DNA of 64,000 nucleotides, from NCBI GenBank assembly GCA_017562135.1, contig QEYB01001046.1, positions 1,364,001-1,428,000 of the forward strand. Reading direction: 5' to 3'. This document shows, one piece after another, positions 13,862 through 25,540 of this stretch; the first letter of the stretch is position 1, and the number at the start of each line of letters is the position of its first letter. The notes beneath the pieces are model-generated. The model made no database searches. It was not told where the DNA came from and was given only the letters and a program-made list of their open reading frames with translations. The position numbers were made by a program, and so were the translations under genes. The stretch comes from Dipylidium caninum (Eukaryota > Platyhelminthes > Cestoda > Cyclophyllidea > Dipylidiidae).

Positions 13862-13871
13862 AATAAATAAA
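13862..13871 (+). terminator. Polyadenylation signal (AATAAATAAA) for ABL
   Basis: Overlapping AATAAA hexamers lie about 290 nt after the ABL stop, in the expected orientation. No better hexamer lies closer to the stop codon. Confidence 0.6.
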
Positions 13872-13874
13872 CGA

Positions 13875-15185
13875 ATTATCTGAGGGTGGGGAAATCCCGA
13901 ACCTTTTCTCTACACGCTTTGCATTAGTAGGATCCGCTGAACTGATATACGTCGTCAAATACATCAGAGTTCGAGGTGAGTACTTGTGAGGAACCCTGGT
14001 GTGTTGCCGTCATAACTTACGGATGATGGCGTTTGCCTGTCAAACGATGGTGCTATTTTATCCTTTGTTACACTTGACATGTTAACAATCTCCGCTCGGT
14101 GGAATACTCGATTCCGTCGGTGATTGTGGCCGACTTCCCCCAGACTGCCGGTGTAGGGTGCGTCAAAGCAATTCCGCGGACCAGACTAAATTGGTTGGTT
14201 AATTTTAACTTGGTCTGACAGTCGCCCGTAGCCAGCTTGGTTGCCCTTTCTCGGAACTGCACTTTTGACGAGGTCTCCCGTGCCCACGATGAGCGGACAA
14301 TCAGAGTGCTTTTAACGGGGAGGGTAATTTAAATTTTAAGGCGTGCACCAACTCTAATTCCTGCTCAGTCAGATTAGATTGATGTACTTCCGAAGATCAG
14401 TGTACTTCGGTTACCAGTACTAGTTAAGTGGTGTTTCTCCGTGCATTCTTTAAATATTGCCTGTTTTTCTAATCTAAATCCTAGTTGTAGGAATTTCTAT
14501 TTTCTGCTAGTCCCTTATGTTCCATTTCCTTAAAAATACTTTCATTTACTGTAGACTGCGTCAGGTAATGATTATATGTTCTCTCCATTATTCTTCCGTC
14601 CCTACGGGAGTCAGTAGTACGAAGCTTCTGGTTCCCCTGAATTCCTATTTTCCGCTTTATGCGAACTCTGATGCCAAAAATTCGAAGAACCTGAAGACTG
14701 GACATTATATTTCAAACCTATCGTGCACCCATAGTCTTTACTAGACGAACGGCGATCCCATTCTCAGGTTTAAAACTTTGTTTTGGTAAGCAGTTAACAT
14801 CACTTGTTTGTTTGTTACTGCTTTTACCGATTAACAAGCCTCTAAACTGTTGTGTCTTTTTGAATTCAAGACCGGGTAGTTCCCATTTCCACACAGATTG
14901 ATATTGTCGCGCCAACTTTTTCAATGCTATGTCAGTCACTGTTGAAAAACACTCTCTGTATTTTTCTCAACTCATTTATTAATTTTTCCATTGTCCATGA
15001 GGTCAAGGAGCCATTTTTCCGTTCGTGACGGTGGAAATCACTAGATCGAAGGAGGAAACTTCATAAATACGGAGACCCATTTAGCCCCCAGCCATTACTA
15101 TCAACTAGTTTACAGATATTAAGGCACAAGACAAAATCACCCTATGGAAAAAAAGACAGCCGCTCCCCATGGTCTCAACTCAGTG
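13875..15185. other. Convergent intergenic region between ABL and the minus-strand gene
   Basis: ABL ends on + and the next gene ends on -, so this should hold only 3'UTRs and spacer. Short open frames here have no recognisable motifs, and no RNA gene was seen. Confidence 0.5.
14975..14980 (-). terminator. Possible poly(A) signal for minus-strand gene ending at 15186
   Basis: TTTATT on + reads AATAAA on the minus strand, about 205 nt downstream of the TGA at 15186-15188. The placement is plausible, but this AT-rich stretch makes a chance hexamer likely. Confidence 0.35.
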
Positions 15186-17889
15186 TCAGTCATCGTTCGA
15201 GGAGGGAACTAAGCGCCGCTTGCAGGCCGGAGAGCGCTCCGATTGGCTGCCTCGATCAGCTGATCCCTCGTACTCCACCATCAGTTGGTTGGCGCTCTGA
15301 CCAATGGCGTTGACGCACATGCCGTTGAGACAGGCGAGGCACTTGGTGTTGTCGTGGCGGCCGGTGGGGTGCCCGGGTCTACGGCGCCGGTCAAATTGCT
15401 GCTCCCAGAAAATGACGTTTTTGTAAAATGTCCGATGAATGTTGACAAAAAGGTTTCGAAGGACCTGAACAAATGTCGAGTAAAAGGATAGAACTGTTTT
15501 GCTTCTGTCTGAAAGATTCGCGCAGATGGAAAAATTTCACCGTTGTCCGGGGTTTTCCAAGTCAAACAGGGCAATTATCCGATACTAAGTTTTGCTAGTG
15601 AAAAAGGTTAGTTGTTATCGCCTCGAAGACTGGGAAATTTGTCACTCATTGCCTCGGGCGTGCATGAACCATACAAATGAACAAATTTGGAGAGAATTCC
15701 AATTAATTACGGTGTCACGCGTTGGGCGGTGAACCAGCTTTTGAGGCTCCTCCCTGAGTATCTTTAAAACCCGATCTCCGAAGTTAGAATGTGCTACTGG
15801 ACACTTATAAGTAGTGACATTATTCCCGCTAATATGCACTAAGCAAATGCTTTGGACCGTCTGGCCAGTCAAACGAAATTCTCAGTAATAACTCTATAAT
15901 GAAGGAGCGGGATAAAGGGTGTTATCATATACCCCATTCAAGCTAATCCCAGATAACACAAGTTCCGTCCATCAACTTGGGCATCGCGTAACATGAACGA
16001 AAAAAAGCATTTGGTGGTTTAGGAAAGCCACATTTTAGATGGAGAGACAGGAAGTGTATGCCAACAATGCCGTGCCAAAGGAGGGATTTATTAAGTTGGC
16101 TGGGCAGTGGTCACAATTTCCATGATATTCCTGTCAAAGCTTATCGTGTGCCTTATCGACATCCTCCGGCAAGTAGAAATGATTGTAAAGTATTTCAACT
16201 AGTTTGTGACTCGAGCCGGCAGACTTTCTGAGCCGTCTAGTGCATCCAGGCGGCCTCGACATGTTCCAAACATTAATGCAAAATGCCTAAATTGACTGCC
16301 TGTGGCGCAGCTACTTCTCTCGAAGGCTCAAGAGTAAAGGGCCACTTAACATTCGCCTCTACAATCACACACACACGGAGTGGCCAGAGATGAGACCTGA
16401 CTCAGCAGCGCTGTGGTAGCAGCGCCTTCCGTGTCTTTAACGTAATTTGGGTCATTGGGGAGGGAGGAGGAGTCTGTGGGTGTCTCAAACGGCGTCCGTT
16501 TCGTTTCGCGGGGGCGGCATTGGGGCCATGGCCAGTCGTTGCCTGAAACACTGTTTGTGAGGACAGGAGAACAGCATAAAGAAAGTCATGCAACAAGCAT
16601 TCATTTTTACGGAAAGTGATGACACGAAAACTAACATGGTAAGAATGCAACACAAACAGCTCCAGTAGACCAAATAGAAGTGGAGCGGGGGGCGGGCCGG
16701 GGGAGCGGGGGGGGGGGGCGGCAGAGCACCGTAAACGACTTTTGTCTCCTCTTTAAGGGCATCTCAGTCTTATTCCTTCTGCATACACGCAACCATCCCT
16801 TACAGGTGGCCGTTTTCCTGTTCTTACCTTCAGACATCACCCTCGAGGCTAAAGTCGGCTGCCGATATGCTGCAAAGTGAATTTTGGTGAGAGCAACGAG
16901 ATTGGCGGGTGTCAAGACAACTGCGGTGGCCAAACTCCTCAACGTCTCGCCGCCCCACCGCTGGCGGTGTAACCGAAAAGTAGGCGAGGCATTCACCAAG
17001 AGAGTATTTCAGTCGCACTCGCTTGAAGGCGCCAATTACACCCTTGGGCACTTGCCTAGCACATGAGCATTGTCTTCCCTGCCTCCCGGCTCGCAGGAGA
17101 AAATAACACCAGCTCAAATTACTGTGAAATAGGATACGCCTTTTCGTTATTAAGCCGGCGGATAAGATTTTCTCTGCAACCTACACCCTTTTATGGCACT
17201 GAGTAGGGGCTGTCATGGAGGTGGGAAGTCGATCTTTCGACTAATGCATTCCACGCAAATTGTCAGGGCTGCCTCGAAGCTGGGCGCTTGTCAGGTTGAC
17301 TGGAACAGGAAATTTCCTCCTCAATGTAGCCGAGGCCATAAAAAGCAAACTTAAACCTATAGAGGCCGAAAAGCTGAAATGAAGGTGTGAAAGATGCCTT
17401 TCAGGTGATGGGCAAATCGTCACAACCTCCATTATTTCTCATAAATGATCCAACTTCCAATTTAGAATAGGCAAATTAAAAGTGAAGGTTTTCAGGCGAG
17501 TGCAACTGGTGCTCCATGCCCAATTCTATTGTGCAATCTCTGCCGACGGCCCACAAAAGGAGAAGCAATAGAAGAAAATTACGGCAATCCCGACGACCAC
17601 TGAGGCTGACCTTGTCGACCTCTTCGGGGTACCACTTGGGCGGGGAGAGTTGGACTTCGCCTCGGAGGGCGCAGTCAGCACAGGCCTGGGGGAAGAGCTC
17701 GAGGAGGACGTTGGCGCCCGGCTGCAGTGTGACGCGGAGCTGTCCCGCACCGGCTGCTGGCCCCGGCCCCAGTCCCGGCCGCGGTCCCTCGACTCCCGTC
17801 ACCACCTCCGTCGTCGGGATGGTCTGGTGCGACATGATCACCACGAAGGTGATGGCGCCCTTCATGGAGGTCCACTGTTTGCTGCACTT
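15186..17889 (-). CDS. Two 3'-terminal exons of an unidentified minus-strand gene
   Basis: Two exons fit well. Exon 17889-17611 (93 codons, phase 0 at both ends) follows a gtgtgtcgtag acceptor and starts with KCSKQW. It has alternating beta-strand-like residues (ITFVVIMSHQTIP), a Gly/Pro-rich loop, then LLELFPQACADC and PKWYPEEVDK. It joins in phase across 2.2 kb to 15398-15186 (70 codons plus TGA), which is Arg-rich at first, then cysteine-containing (KCLACLNGMC), then Ser/Arg-rich. Third positions are strongly G/C, unlike the surroundings. I do not recognise the protein. The KGAITFVVIMSHQTIP block faintly resembles the C-terminal part of Mediator subunit MED14, but this is a weak guess. Confidence 0.5.
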
Positions 17890-18960
17890 CTACGACACAC
17901 ACCAAAAAAGGCGGACATGATTGTCGGCATCCCGTCTGCCCCGCCAAGTTAGAACTTAATCATTCTGCTAAGTACTATTCGACATTCCCGGAGTTGTAGC
18001 TCCTCGCACTCCTCCCAATATTTCCCTCACGCGGAGAGCAAGAGGACATTGGGTTGCTACGCGCCACGAAGCAGAATTATCCTCATGAGGTACAGGCGTC
18101 TAACACTTTTGGTTTTTATCAAAGGCATTAAAACGATTTTGCGGTGACTGACTACAAAAAAAATCAGAGCGAAGGCAGCAAACTGCGAAACGTTTCCTTC
18201 TATTCGGTCGTTAAGCCGAAAAGACAGACGCGTCTTTCGATTGTCCTCGAGGTTGTCAATGTCTCCCACGTCCACCTTCACGACGTCGGCGGCGTCAGCC
18301 ACGGGACAACGAGGGAATGCGTTGGAGCGGCCGGTGGCCGGACTCCTGCCCCACCACCCTTCAAACGCGACACATCGAGAGAAGGCTGCGAGGCCACCAG
18401 CGCCTGCCTGTCCGAAGTCCACTTTTGGTGAACAGAGCAAGCACCCGCCGACTCTCGCCCGTCCACACACACTTTTCGTTCGCCACCGCATTAGCTGCGG
18501 TTCGTCTCGGCCGTCGGAGACTGGAGGCGTTCGGCGGTCACGGCGGCACATCCTTCCCGTCGACTGCTCAAAACTGGCTGGACATTCAGATCCCGCAAGC
18601 AGGCGAGCAGTTGAGGCGATAATTTTGCGTCTCACCAAATAAAAATGGGCAAAAGGGGCGATAACAAGTTATGAGTGGTGGCACCTTTCATCGCCGGTTC
18701 GCGCTCGTGGCCGCGATTGTGACTACGATGGCCTTTCATGGTCTGTTTAAAGGGAGCCTCCCTCGAGTCATGAACCGTTAACCTCGTTTGGGCATGAGCG
18801 GTCACATGGAGCCGGTTGATTGTCTCGGAAAGTGCTTCGCACAGGGCGGAGCAAAGACCTCCCCAGTTGAAAAAGGGGCAAAGGGCTGAGGGGAGGAAGA
18901 AGAGTTTTGACCTACTGCACACATGAATCGCGTCTTCGCCTCATCCTTGAAGCAGACCAC

Positions 18961-19833
18961 TTGGAGGTGACTGCAGCACATCCTCAGCGCCTGTTGGCCG
19001 TTCGCCAGCGAAGGCGGCTGCGGCGGCACCAGGGCTGACAGCATTGACGGCGCAATCTGCTGCAGCGGAGTCTGTGGAAAGCCCAATTGCGTGGCCAGCG
19101 ACGGCAGACGGAGCGCCATCGGGGCCGCCGGTGGCGTCGTCAGGGCTAAAATGCTCGCCAACAGGTTCCCCGTCAAAGGCAGTGAGGGCGGCGTCGCAGG
19201 CGGCGGCGTCGGAGTCGGCGTCGGGGTCGGGGTCGTGAGCAGAGGCATTGAGGCGGCGGGGAGGAGGTAGGGGCTGGGCTGGGCGAGGAGGAGCAGGGGC
19301 AGTGCACTGCTCGGTGGGAAGGGGAGGAGGTTGAACAGCCCCGAGGGCGGTAGCGGAGGGGGCGGGGAGGCGGAAAGAGGCAGAGGCGGTTGGGTTGCCG
19401 GCCTCCCCGAGATGAAAATGAGGGAGCGCAGCTTGGAGAAGTACTGCTGCACCTGTGGCCAGCTCTCCAGTCTCGGCACGTCGACAGTGGTTGTGGTGGC
19501 GGTGGTCTGAAGGACCGCCTCCACGGGCACCGAATTGGCGAGGAGGTGTTTGAGCAAATAGCACGTTGCCAAGTGGCTGCCCGAGGCCGGACACTGCGAG
19601 TTGGTGGTGGCGGAGGTGGCGAGGGCCGCTGAGTGGCCTCGATCCGGTGAGGTGAGGAGAGTCAACTGCGCCTCGGGCCAGCGGTCGACAGAGTGGCCGG
19701 TAAAGGAAGCTCGAACACTCAGTAAGCGACCGGCCAGGTCCAAACTCAGCTGTCCGAATCGCGGGTTCCAGTGAGTGTCGCGCATGCTGTGCAAGTTGAG
19801 AGAGGACAAAGACGTGTTCAATTGGCATCCCAA
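18961..19833 (-). CDS. Candidate long exon, 291 codons, Pro/Leu/Ala-rich (same unidentified gene?)
   Basis: This minus-strand frame is open for 873 nt. It is bounded by an AG at 19834-19835 (ttcag) and a GT after 18961, phase 0 at both ends, so it is phase-compatible with the exon at 17889-17611. The first about 120 residues look globular (WNPRFGQLSLDLAGRLLSV, then RWPEAQLTLL). The middle is a low-complexity Pro/Leu/Thr region with a TP dipeptide run. A second minus frame is also open for 295 codons, so GC bias alone could explain part of the openness. No confident family match. The first block has a pattern reminiscent of the MED14 C-terminal region, held at low confidence. Confidence 0.35.
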
Positions 19834-20339
19834 CTGAACTCTCCGTTAAACGCTTCGTGGCTGCCCTGTGAAGTTACCTGTTCCCCGAAAACTCTCATCC
19901 AACATTTTACTAGACCGCCAAGCGGGCGAACCTACCCGATACAGGCCAGAAGAGACAGACAGAGTCAGACCTTCGCCTCCTTTTACCTCTTGTTATGGTC
20001 TGCTGGGGGATAAGCGACCGGAAGAGACATTGAGGCCAAAATTCCCATGAACTCGGGTTAACCTGTAGAGAATCAGACGTGGGAACACAAACATGGTTGG
20101 GGGCAACGTAAAAGGCGGAGTTTTTCGCCCGCGCGAAGCAACTGCTGTGGGGAAAGCGGCATCCTCAGCTCGAAAGGGCCACAGGAGATGTCCACTTTCA
20201 TCTTGCAGCAGTCGAACCACGTTTCAATCGTCCGACAAGGCTTACCAGCACTAGCGAGCAGGAGGTGAGTCTCCCAACTGCCGTGTAGGTGGCACAAAAT
20301 TCACGAAATTCTCACTCTCCCCCTTAATTCTAACCTGCC

Positions 20340-20614
20340 CACTTGCGTTGAAGGGGCACATCCGACGAAGCCGATGGTGGCGAGTTCGGCGCCAATGCTG
20401 CGCCTTCGAGGCCGGTCTTTGGCTTGTGATGTTTGCCATTCTCTGCCGTTTTCCCCTCCTGCGCTCTCAGAGAGGCCTTACAAGTGTGGACGCAGTGACG
20501 ATGAGGCAGTACAACCTCCCGGTCTACAGATTCGCGATTTTCGCAGTGCAACCAGACGATAAGCGGGAGAAAAGCCTGTTTGAGAGCCGAGGGTGCGGCC
20601 ACAAATTCGGCCAC
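20340..20614 (-). CDS. Candidate exon of the unidentified minus-strand gene
   Basis: An open minus-strand frame with hydrophobic then basic content (ALKQAFLPLIVWLHC near its start, QRKWAG at its end) ends at a GTTAGA donor. The GC-rich third positions match the exons at 17.6-19.8 kb. I could not establish the next exon with a matching phase, so its membership in one gene is inference. Confidence 0.25.
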
Positions 20615-21557
20615 TCGAGTCGGAGCGCCGGGAAGTTACTTCGTGTGCGGCAGAACCGCTCTCCCACTTCCGTCCGAGTTACTGCGTCTTCGGTACAGAA
20701 TCATTGCAGTTGACGCCAGTGACGGACTAAACAGCCTCGAGTGTGAGGACACGTGGCAGCAGTCCGTCATTCTCCAATTTTGTCAAAAAATAAAAGGCTC
20801 ACACACCCCTAAAATGCGCTTTAATGAGAGAGGCGGGTGAGGGGGCACTCGGCTGAGGTGTAAAGGGTGTATTTGAGGGGAAGAGACCCAGAATAACGTG
20901 ATCGGTGGGCACCCAACAGTGCCCACAAATGACCTTTGTCCTCGGCATCGGTCGTTGCTTGTCCAAAGCCGTGCGGAAGCACTGAGGCCCCGCCTTAGCT
21001 TGCTCTTGAAGAAAGACGCAACTAGCAAGGACTGAGGACGTCGACGAGGGGCATTCGTGGCCTGGTGGCTGAACTTCTTCCCCGCCCCATGTGCCTTCGG
21101 CGGGAGCATAATTTGCCAGGGATGGCGCGAAGAGGGCGCTCAACGAAAGCGACGTGGGCCTCGAGCGTCCGCCCCAAGTTCGTCCTGCCCGGGCGCGGGG
21201 TCGCTTCTTCGGGCTCAGGTGGCCGCCCCCAGGGAGAGGCTCAGCACAGCCTCACGTCCTCCCAGCAAACCCCTGCTAACGAGCGTGTGGACGTCGTAAT
21301 CAAAGTGCCCTTCAAAAGCAATGTTCCCCAAGTCGACGGTCAGAGATCTTATTATTCAAAGCTTGATTGGGCACTTCTCTTGAAGGTATAATTTTGGGGC
21401 TCGTCCATCCGCCCGGTGAACGGTTCTCCCGATCTGCCTTTCCCAGCGAAGGCGGCGCCGGACACGCACGCGATGCAGCAGGCCTTCCGCCATGCGACGG
21501 CGGGCGATGGAACTAGAGACGAGTTCTTTGGAGCGGGCAACTCTTCAACAGAGTGTT

Positions 21558-21700
21558 GCCTTTACCTCAAGGCGTCGTAGGCAGCATTTCCATATTGTCC
21601 TTTTTGTAAGAGGAGCCAAGCACCCGGTGAGATGCGGGTCTGCGCTTCGTCCCGTTGCTGCTTCCTGAGATGCAGGGCAGAATGCGGCCGGCCAGAGGTT
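21558..21700 (-). CDS. Candidate exon ending near 21570, helical repeat-like
   Basis: A minus-strand frame ends in GAWLLLQKGQYGNAAYDALR just before a GGTAAAGG donor. Its spacing resembles TPR-like helical repeats. The upstream boundary is uncertain, and no family can be assigned from this fragment alone. Confidence 0.25.
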
Positions 21701-22016
21701 GGCGGGTCCTTATTGGCACCGCAGTCTCGCACCCCACAGGGTGCCAGCACAGACGCGAGCGATGGACGCGTTGGCCATGGACGGACGTATGAAGTGTCTC
21801 GACACTTCTTGTCGCAGGGGAGAGCAGGGCGACCAGCCCCTTGGGGACATCCCCTCCAAAGCTCCTCCTTCTTCACTGCGAGTGCGCAAGGAGGGCACGG
21901 CTGAGTGAGCCCGCGTTGTTATCTGGCATGTTGGTGGGGGAAGGCGTCGGCGTATTTCCGGCGATGTCGAGGCAGACACGTTGGAGGTGGTTTTGTAATG
22001 GAAAGAAAGGCAGGCA

Positions 22017-22083
22017 GGAAGGAAGGAAGGAAGGAAGGAAGGAAGGAAGGAAGGAAGGAAGGAAGGAAGGAAGGAAGGAAGGA
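22017..22083. repeat. (GGAA)n microsatellite, about 16 copies
   Basis: A perfect GGAA tetranucleotide array. Because 4 and 3 are coprime, every frame reads a 4-residue peptide repeat and stays open on both strands, which creates several spurious long open frames here. Confidence 0.95.
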
Positions 22084-22251
22084 GCCACACCGCGAGGCCG
22101 AAGCATTTTCGCACGCCTTCCAGGCCCAGTCTCGCTGCGTCCTGTTCTCGTTCCCGGCCCCTCCAGCATCCAGTTCACGTGCTGCCGCCTCCTCCCGCCT
22201 CACTCGAGTCCGTGCGCGTCCCGGATAGCGTCCACCATATCCGCCTCCTAT

Positions 22252-22289
22252 CACCGCCACCGCCACCGCCACCGCCACCGCCACCGCCA
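22252..22289. repeat. (CACCGC)n hexanucleotide repeat
   Basis: About six copies of a CACCGC unit. It reads as polyproline on + and alternating Ala/Val or polyglycine on -. It inflates open frames around 22.2-22.6 kb on both strands. Confidence 0.9.
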
Positions 22290-24212
22290 GCTCCAGCGAT
22301 ACAACCGCTATATCCCCCCCCTGCCCGGCCAGAAGAGCCACTCGCCACTCCTCCGCGCAAACTGCGTCCATCGCGAGCCTCCTCTGCGAGGCGACTGTTG
22401 AAGATGCAGGAGTCGGACAGCGTTGGCCACGAGAACACGCGAAAAGTGGTAACGGCGGGTGAGGCGCCCTGCGGCGCGATGTGGAACGTGAGGCGAGGCA
22501 GGCAAAGAGGCGTGAATACGCCGGAGGCGATGCGATGCCCTTTGAGCGGCCTCCACCTCGCGTCACGAGGGCTTCCACGACCGGCGGAGTCACAAACGCT
22601 CCAGGGAAGAGCGGCCGCCGCGAGGAGAAGGAGCGCGGGTCGTGCTGCCTGCCACTCAGGGGGAATTTGTGTGATCACACAACAATTTCTATCGGAATTA
22701 AGTGGGAGGCGTACAATGGAGCGTGGGAACAGTTTCACTGACTATGCGAGGCAAAAAAACATCAAACTTCGAAGAGGCGACTGCCAACATTTGCTCGCAA
22801 TTACACAGATCGAAGGAGGGAAAATCGAAATCTCCTCTGTCATCAGCGTCGTGGAAAACACACCTTCTCGCTTCAGACTAGCAAAAACGATTGTGGAAAC
22901 GGTTAAATCAACCGGCCCAGTGGGTGTAGAGCCGCAGCTCCACCCTTCTGGCGTGCTGCCGCGAGAGGACAATTCAGTCCAGTGGTTCTCCTCCTTTCAA
23001 TAACCCCTTTCCCAGCCATCTGCCCCGTCTTTGCCCGGAGAGGGGGGGGGGGGGAGGAGGCGGCTAACCCTCCAGGGGGGAGGAGAGGCGGCCAACAGCC
23101 CGACGTCATCCTCTGCCCCGCAGAGCCTCAGAGAAGCGAAGTGACCCGCCGAACTGCGTGGGAAGCAGAAATGTTTGCGTGACCGGCCGCCTGACTATAA
23201 AGGTTCACGTGTTCCGAGAGGAGAATCGCTAGACCTTTTGAATAGAAGTTGTCATCTTTTTTTCCTGTCACACCGTTCAGCGACCGCGCAAGACACAAAA
23301 ATTAGCCTCCATGTGGTGTCAGTGGCAATTGCATTTCCATTAATGGGGGTATTTGAGGACTGTGGGGAGAGAGCGAGAGAACGAAACAACGCGGATCGTG
23401 CGATTAGCTCGGCTGCAGGTCTTTTTTGTGCGAAAGAACAACCGCCCCGACCACCAGCCACCGGGAGACAGTGGGAATAGTGGAAATCGGCGAGGCCCGT
23501 GCCGCAGCACCACACAAGGGAAAACGTCGTGCGCCTCGGCTACCCTCCTCGTCCACCTCGGTCGTTCTGTGCAGAGCGGGTCAAAATCCGCACTCCGCGT
23601 GGCCTCCACCCTGGACGGCAGCGGCCTCACGGACTGGCAATTCGGCCAGAGTGTTGCCGCGTCGACCGGCTCCGCGTGGAACCCTTTTTTCGTGTACACC
23701 CCAAAGGGAAAGGGAATGTCTGGTGGACTGGGGGACTGGGGGACTGGCGGACCGGCGGTAATAGGGGAATTTGTGCTGCAGCCCGAGTTGTTTCATCCGC
23801 ACTCTGATGCTGACAGAAAGTCCTTAAGACAGGCAGTTTGTTTCAGAGCATGGCACGGAGATTAAAGAAGAGCAGACGAGTGGGAAGCAAAGCCTCCACT
23901 GAGGGAAAGGGGGATTCCCGCAGAAGGGGCCACTTCACTTAAGGGCAAAGCTGATCAGGACCGCCCTTTGGGCCATGCGCCGCAACAGAAGGGCGAAAAT
24001 TTCCCCTCAGCAGGAAACCCCGAGGACGAGTTATGCAACCGAGGAACAGACGGAGAGGCTCGCCCATTCTGCCTTGCCCGGGGCTTCCACACTCGCGCCA
24101 GTCGGCGTGACAGAGCAGTCAGGACGCCCTGGTGGCCCCCTGCTGACCTCCACGAAAATGGCCACCCTCGCATTCTGAGGCGGAAACACCTCCGCCCTCC
24201 TTAAAAGGTCTA

Positions 24213-24255
24213 CCCCCCCCATCCCCCTCCCATCCCCTCCCATCCCCCTCCCCCA
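24213..24255. repeat. C-rich tract, minus-strand quadruplex-type
   Basis: Runs of 8, 5, 3, 4, 3, 5 and 5 C separated by single T or AT on +. The minus strand is a dense series of G-runs with 1-2 nt loops, a strong quadruplex/i-motif pattern. It lies inside the region of minus-strand exons. Confidence 0.6.
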
Positions 24256-25007
24256 CAAAGGACTGAATCTCACCGAAGACAGACACTTCCTCGAGTTTGC
24301 GTAGGGAAAACGAGTTGGGAATTGATGCCAGTGAGGGTGATCCCCCGGCTCTACGCCTCGGGGAATGTTGACGCCAATTTGAAGGAGTGGCAACATCGCA
24401 AAATTTGCATCCACGCACAGCGCGAGAGGCTTTGCTACCGTCAGTTCCACGAAGTAGTCCACGTAGCGAGCGATGGCCGGAGGAGTGGACGCCTGGATTG
24501 GGCGAATTTCAGGCGAAGGCGGAGCCATCACCCGCTTCCATCGGGGGGCGGGGGGGGGGCGGAACTTGCAGCACCCATTGCTTACTAGCGCTCCGCTACA
24601 AAAGTGGTAGGTGACGGAATCACTCCGTCATCTTGGCGGTCCTTCCTCCTTGGATTTCCTGTTTTGTCGGCAAGAATTGGAGGGGGCTGAGCTCTCATCC
24701 CTTTAAAGCACCGTCTCGGGCCGCCGTGCCTCGGCGACTCCAAAGGCCCCCAGGCAGAGCCTGCAAACTTTTGACAATTCACTTTTGTCACACAAGCAGA
24801 ATGCTGCAATTTGAAGCTCCCGTTGACACAAGTTGCCCTCACGTCTGTCTCCGTTGACACAAGCTTCGTCCCTTCGGTCACAAGGGCGCATTCTTGAGGG
24901 GAGTGCGGACACCTGCGGGTCTCCCTTCTATTCCCCCCACCTCCCAAGTTCTACTTCTTCCAGTTCGGCAGTCATTTTACCTAAATTGTAGCAAAATCAG
25001 TGGGACT

Positions 25008-25262
25008 CGAGACAGCGTGCAATTCGTGGACCCCAACTCGATGAGACGCGGCGAAGGGCGGACCGAACGTTGCGAAGAAGGAGGCCTTCGATGTGGCCTC
25101 GTGTACAAGGAGACGCGCGGCGTCCTCAAGGTCTTCCCCGAGAACGCGATCCGCGATGCCGTAACGTACACGGAGCAGGCAAAACGCAAGACAGTGACTG
25201 CCCTGGACGTAGTGTATGTCCTCAAAAGTCAGGGCCGCATCCTCCATGGTTTCGGGGGCTGA
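25008..25262 (+). pseudogene. Divergent, N-terminally truncated histone H4 copy
   Basis: An open frame ends with the H4 histone fold and its terminal GFGG plus TGA. From ETRGVLKV to the end, 42 of 50 residues equal canonical H4, including IRDAVTYTE and AKRKTVTA. Upstream, RDSVQ aligns with RDNIQ (residues 23-27), followed by a rewritten segment four residues longer than H4. The acetylatable N-terminal tail and a usable ATG are missing; the frame runs into unrelated sequence. Unusual changes include LEN to PEN and LYG to LHG at highly invariant sites. It sits on + inside a region of minus-strand exons, without other histone genes. It is most likely a decaying retrocopy; an atypical H4-like gene is less likely. 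Identity as H4-derived is near certain. Confidence 0.88.
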
Positions 25263-25487
25263 AGATGTCTGTGGCGCCTGTAACGGTGGCAGCGACAGCG
25301 ACAGCGTCAGTGACAGCGGCAGTGGCTATGTTGAAGATTTATGCCGACTTCCCCCAATTATCAACAGGATTTTTATGGATGTCAGCAAAGTGCTCGTGTC
25401 ACTTGACCTCCTCGAGGCGTCTGAAGCGGTGGCCTCCACGCGGCTATTCACTGCGAACCCGCAAGAAAAGGGGAGAAAAATACTCAC

Positions 25488-25540
25488 TTCTCGTAATAAT
25501 CCACAATGTTGGCCTGAAAGTCCTGCGGCGGCAGCTCCAT
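25488..25540 (-). CDS. Possible first coding exon of a minus-strand gene
   Basis: An ATG at 25540 opens a frame beginning MELPPQDFQANIVDYYE, which runs into a consensus GTGAGT donor after 25488. The exon is short and coding-like. A CAG just upstream of the ATG means it could instead be an internal exon. Whether it belongs to the exons at 15-20 kb is unknown. Confidence 0.3.

Noticed and set aside
22179..23003. 274-codon + open frame with polyproline start
   Set aside because: It begins in the CACCGC repeat, has no family motif, overlaps equally open minus frames and lacks convincing splice sites; repeat and GC bias explain it.
24031..24531. 166-codon minus frame containing YVDYFVELTVAKPLALCVD
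   Set aside because: Looks coding-like and may belong to the unidentified minus gene, but a second minus frame is equally plausible over the same DNA and no phase-consistent neighbour was found.
24977..25247. Minus-strand frames of 80-90 codons
   Set aside because: They are antisense shadows of the H4-derived sequence.
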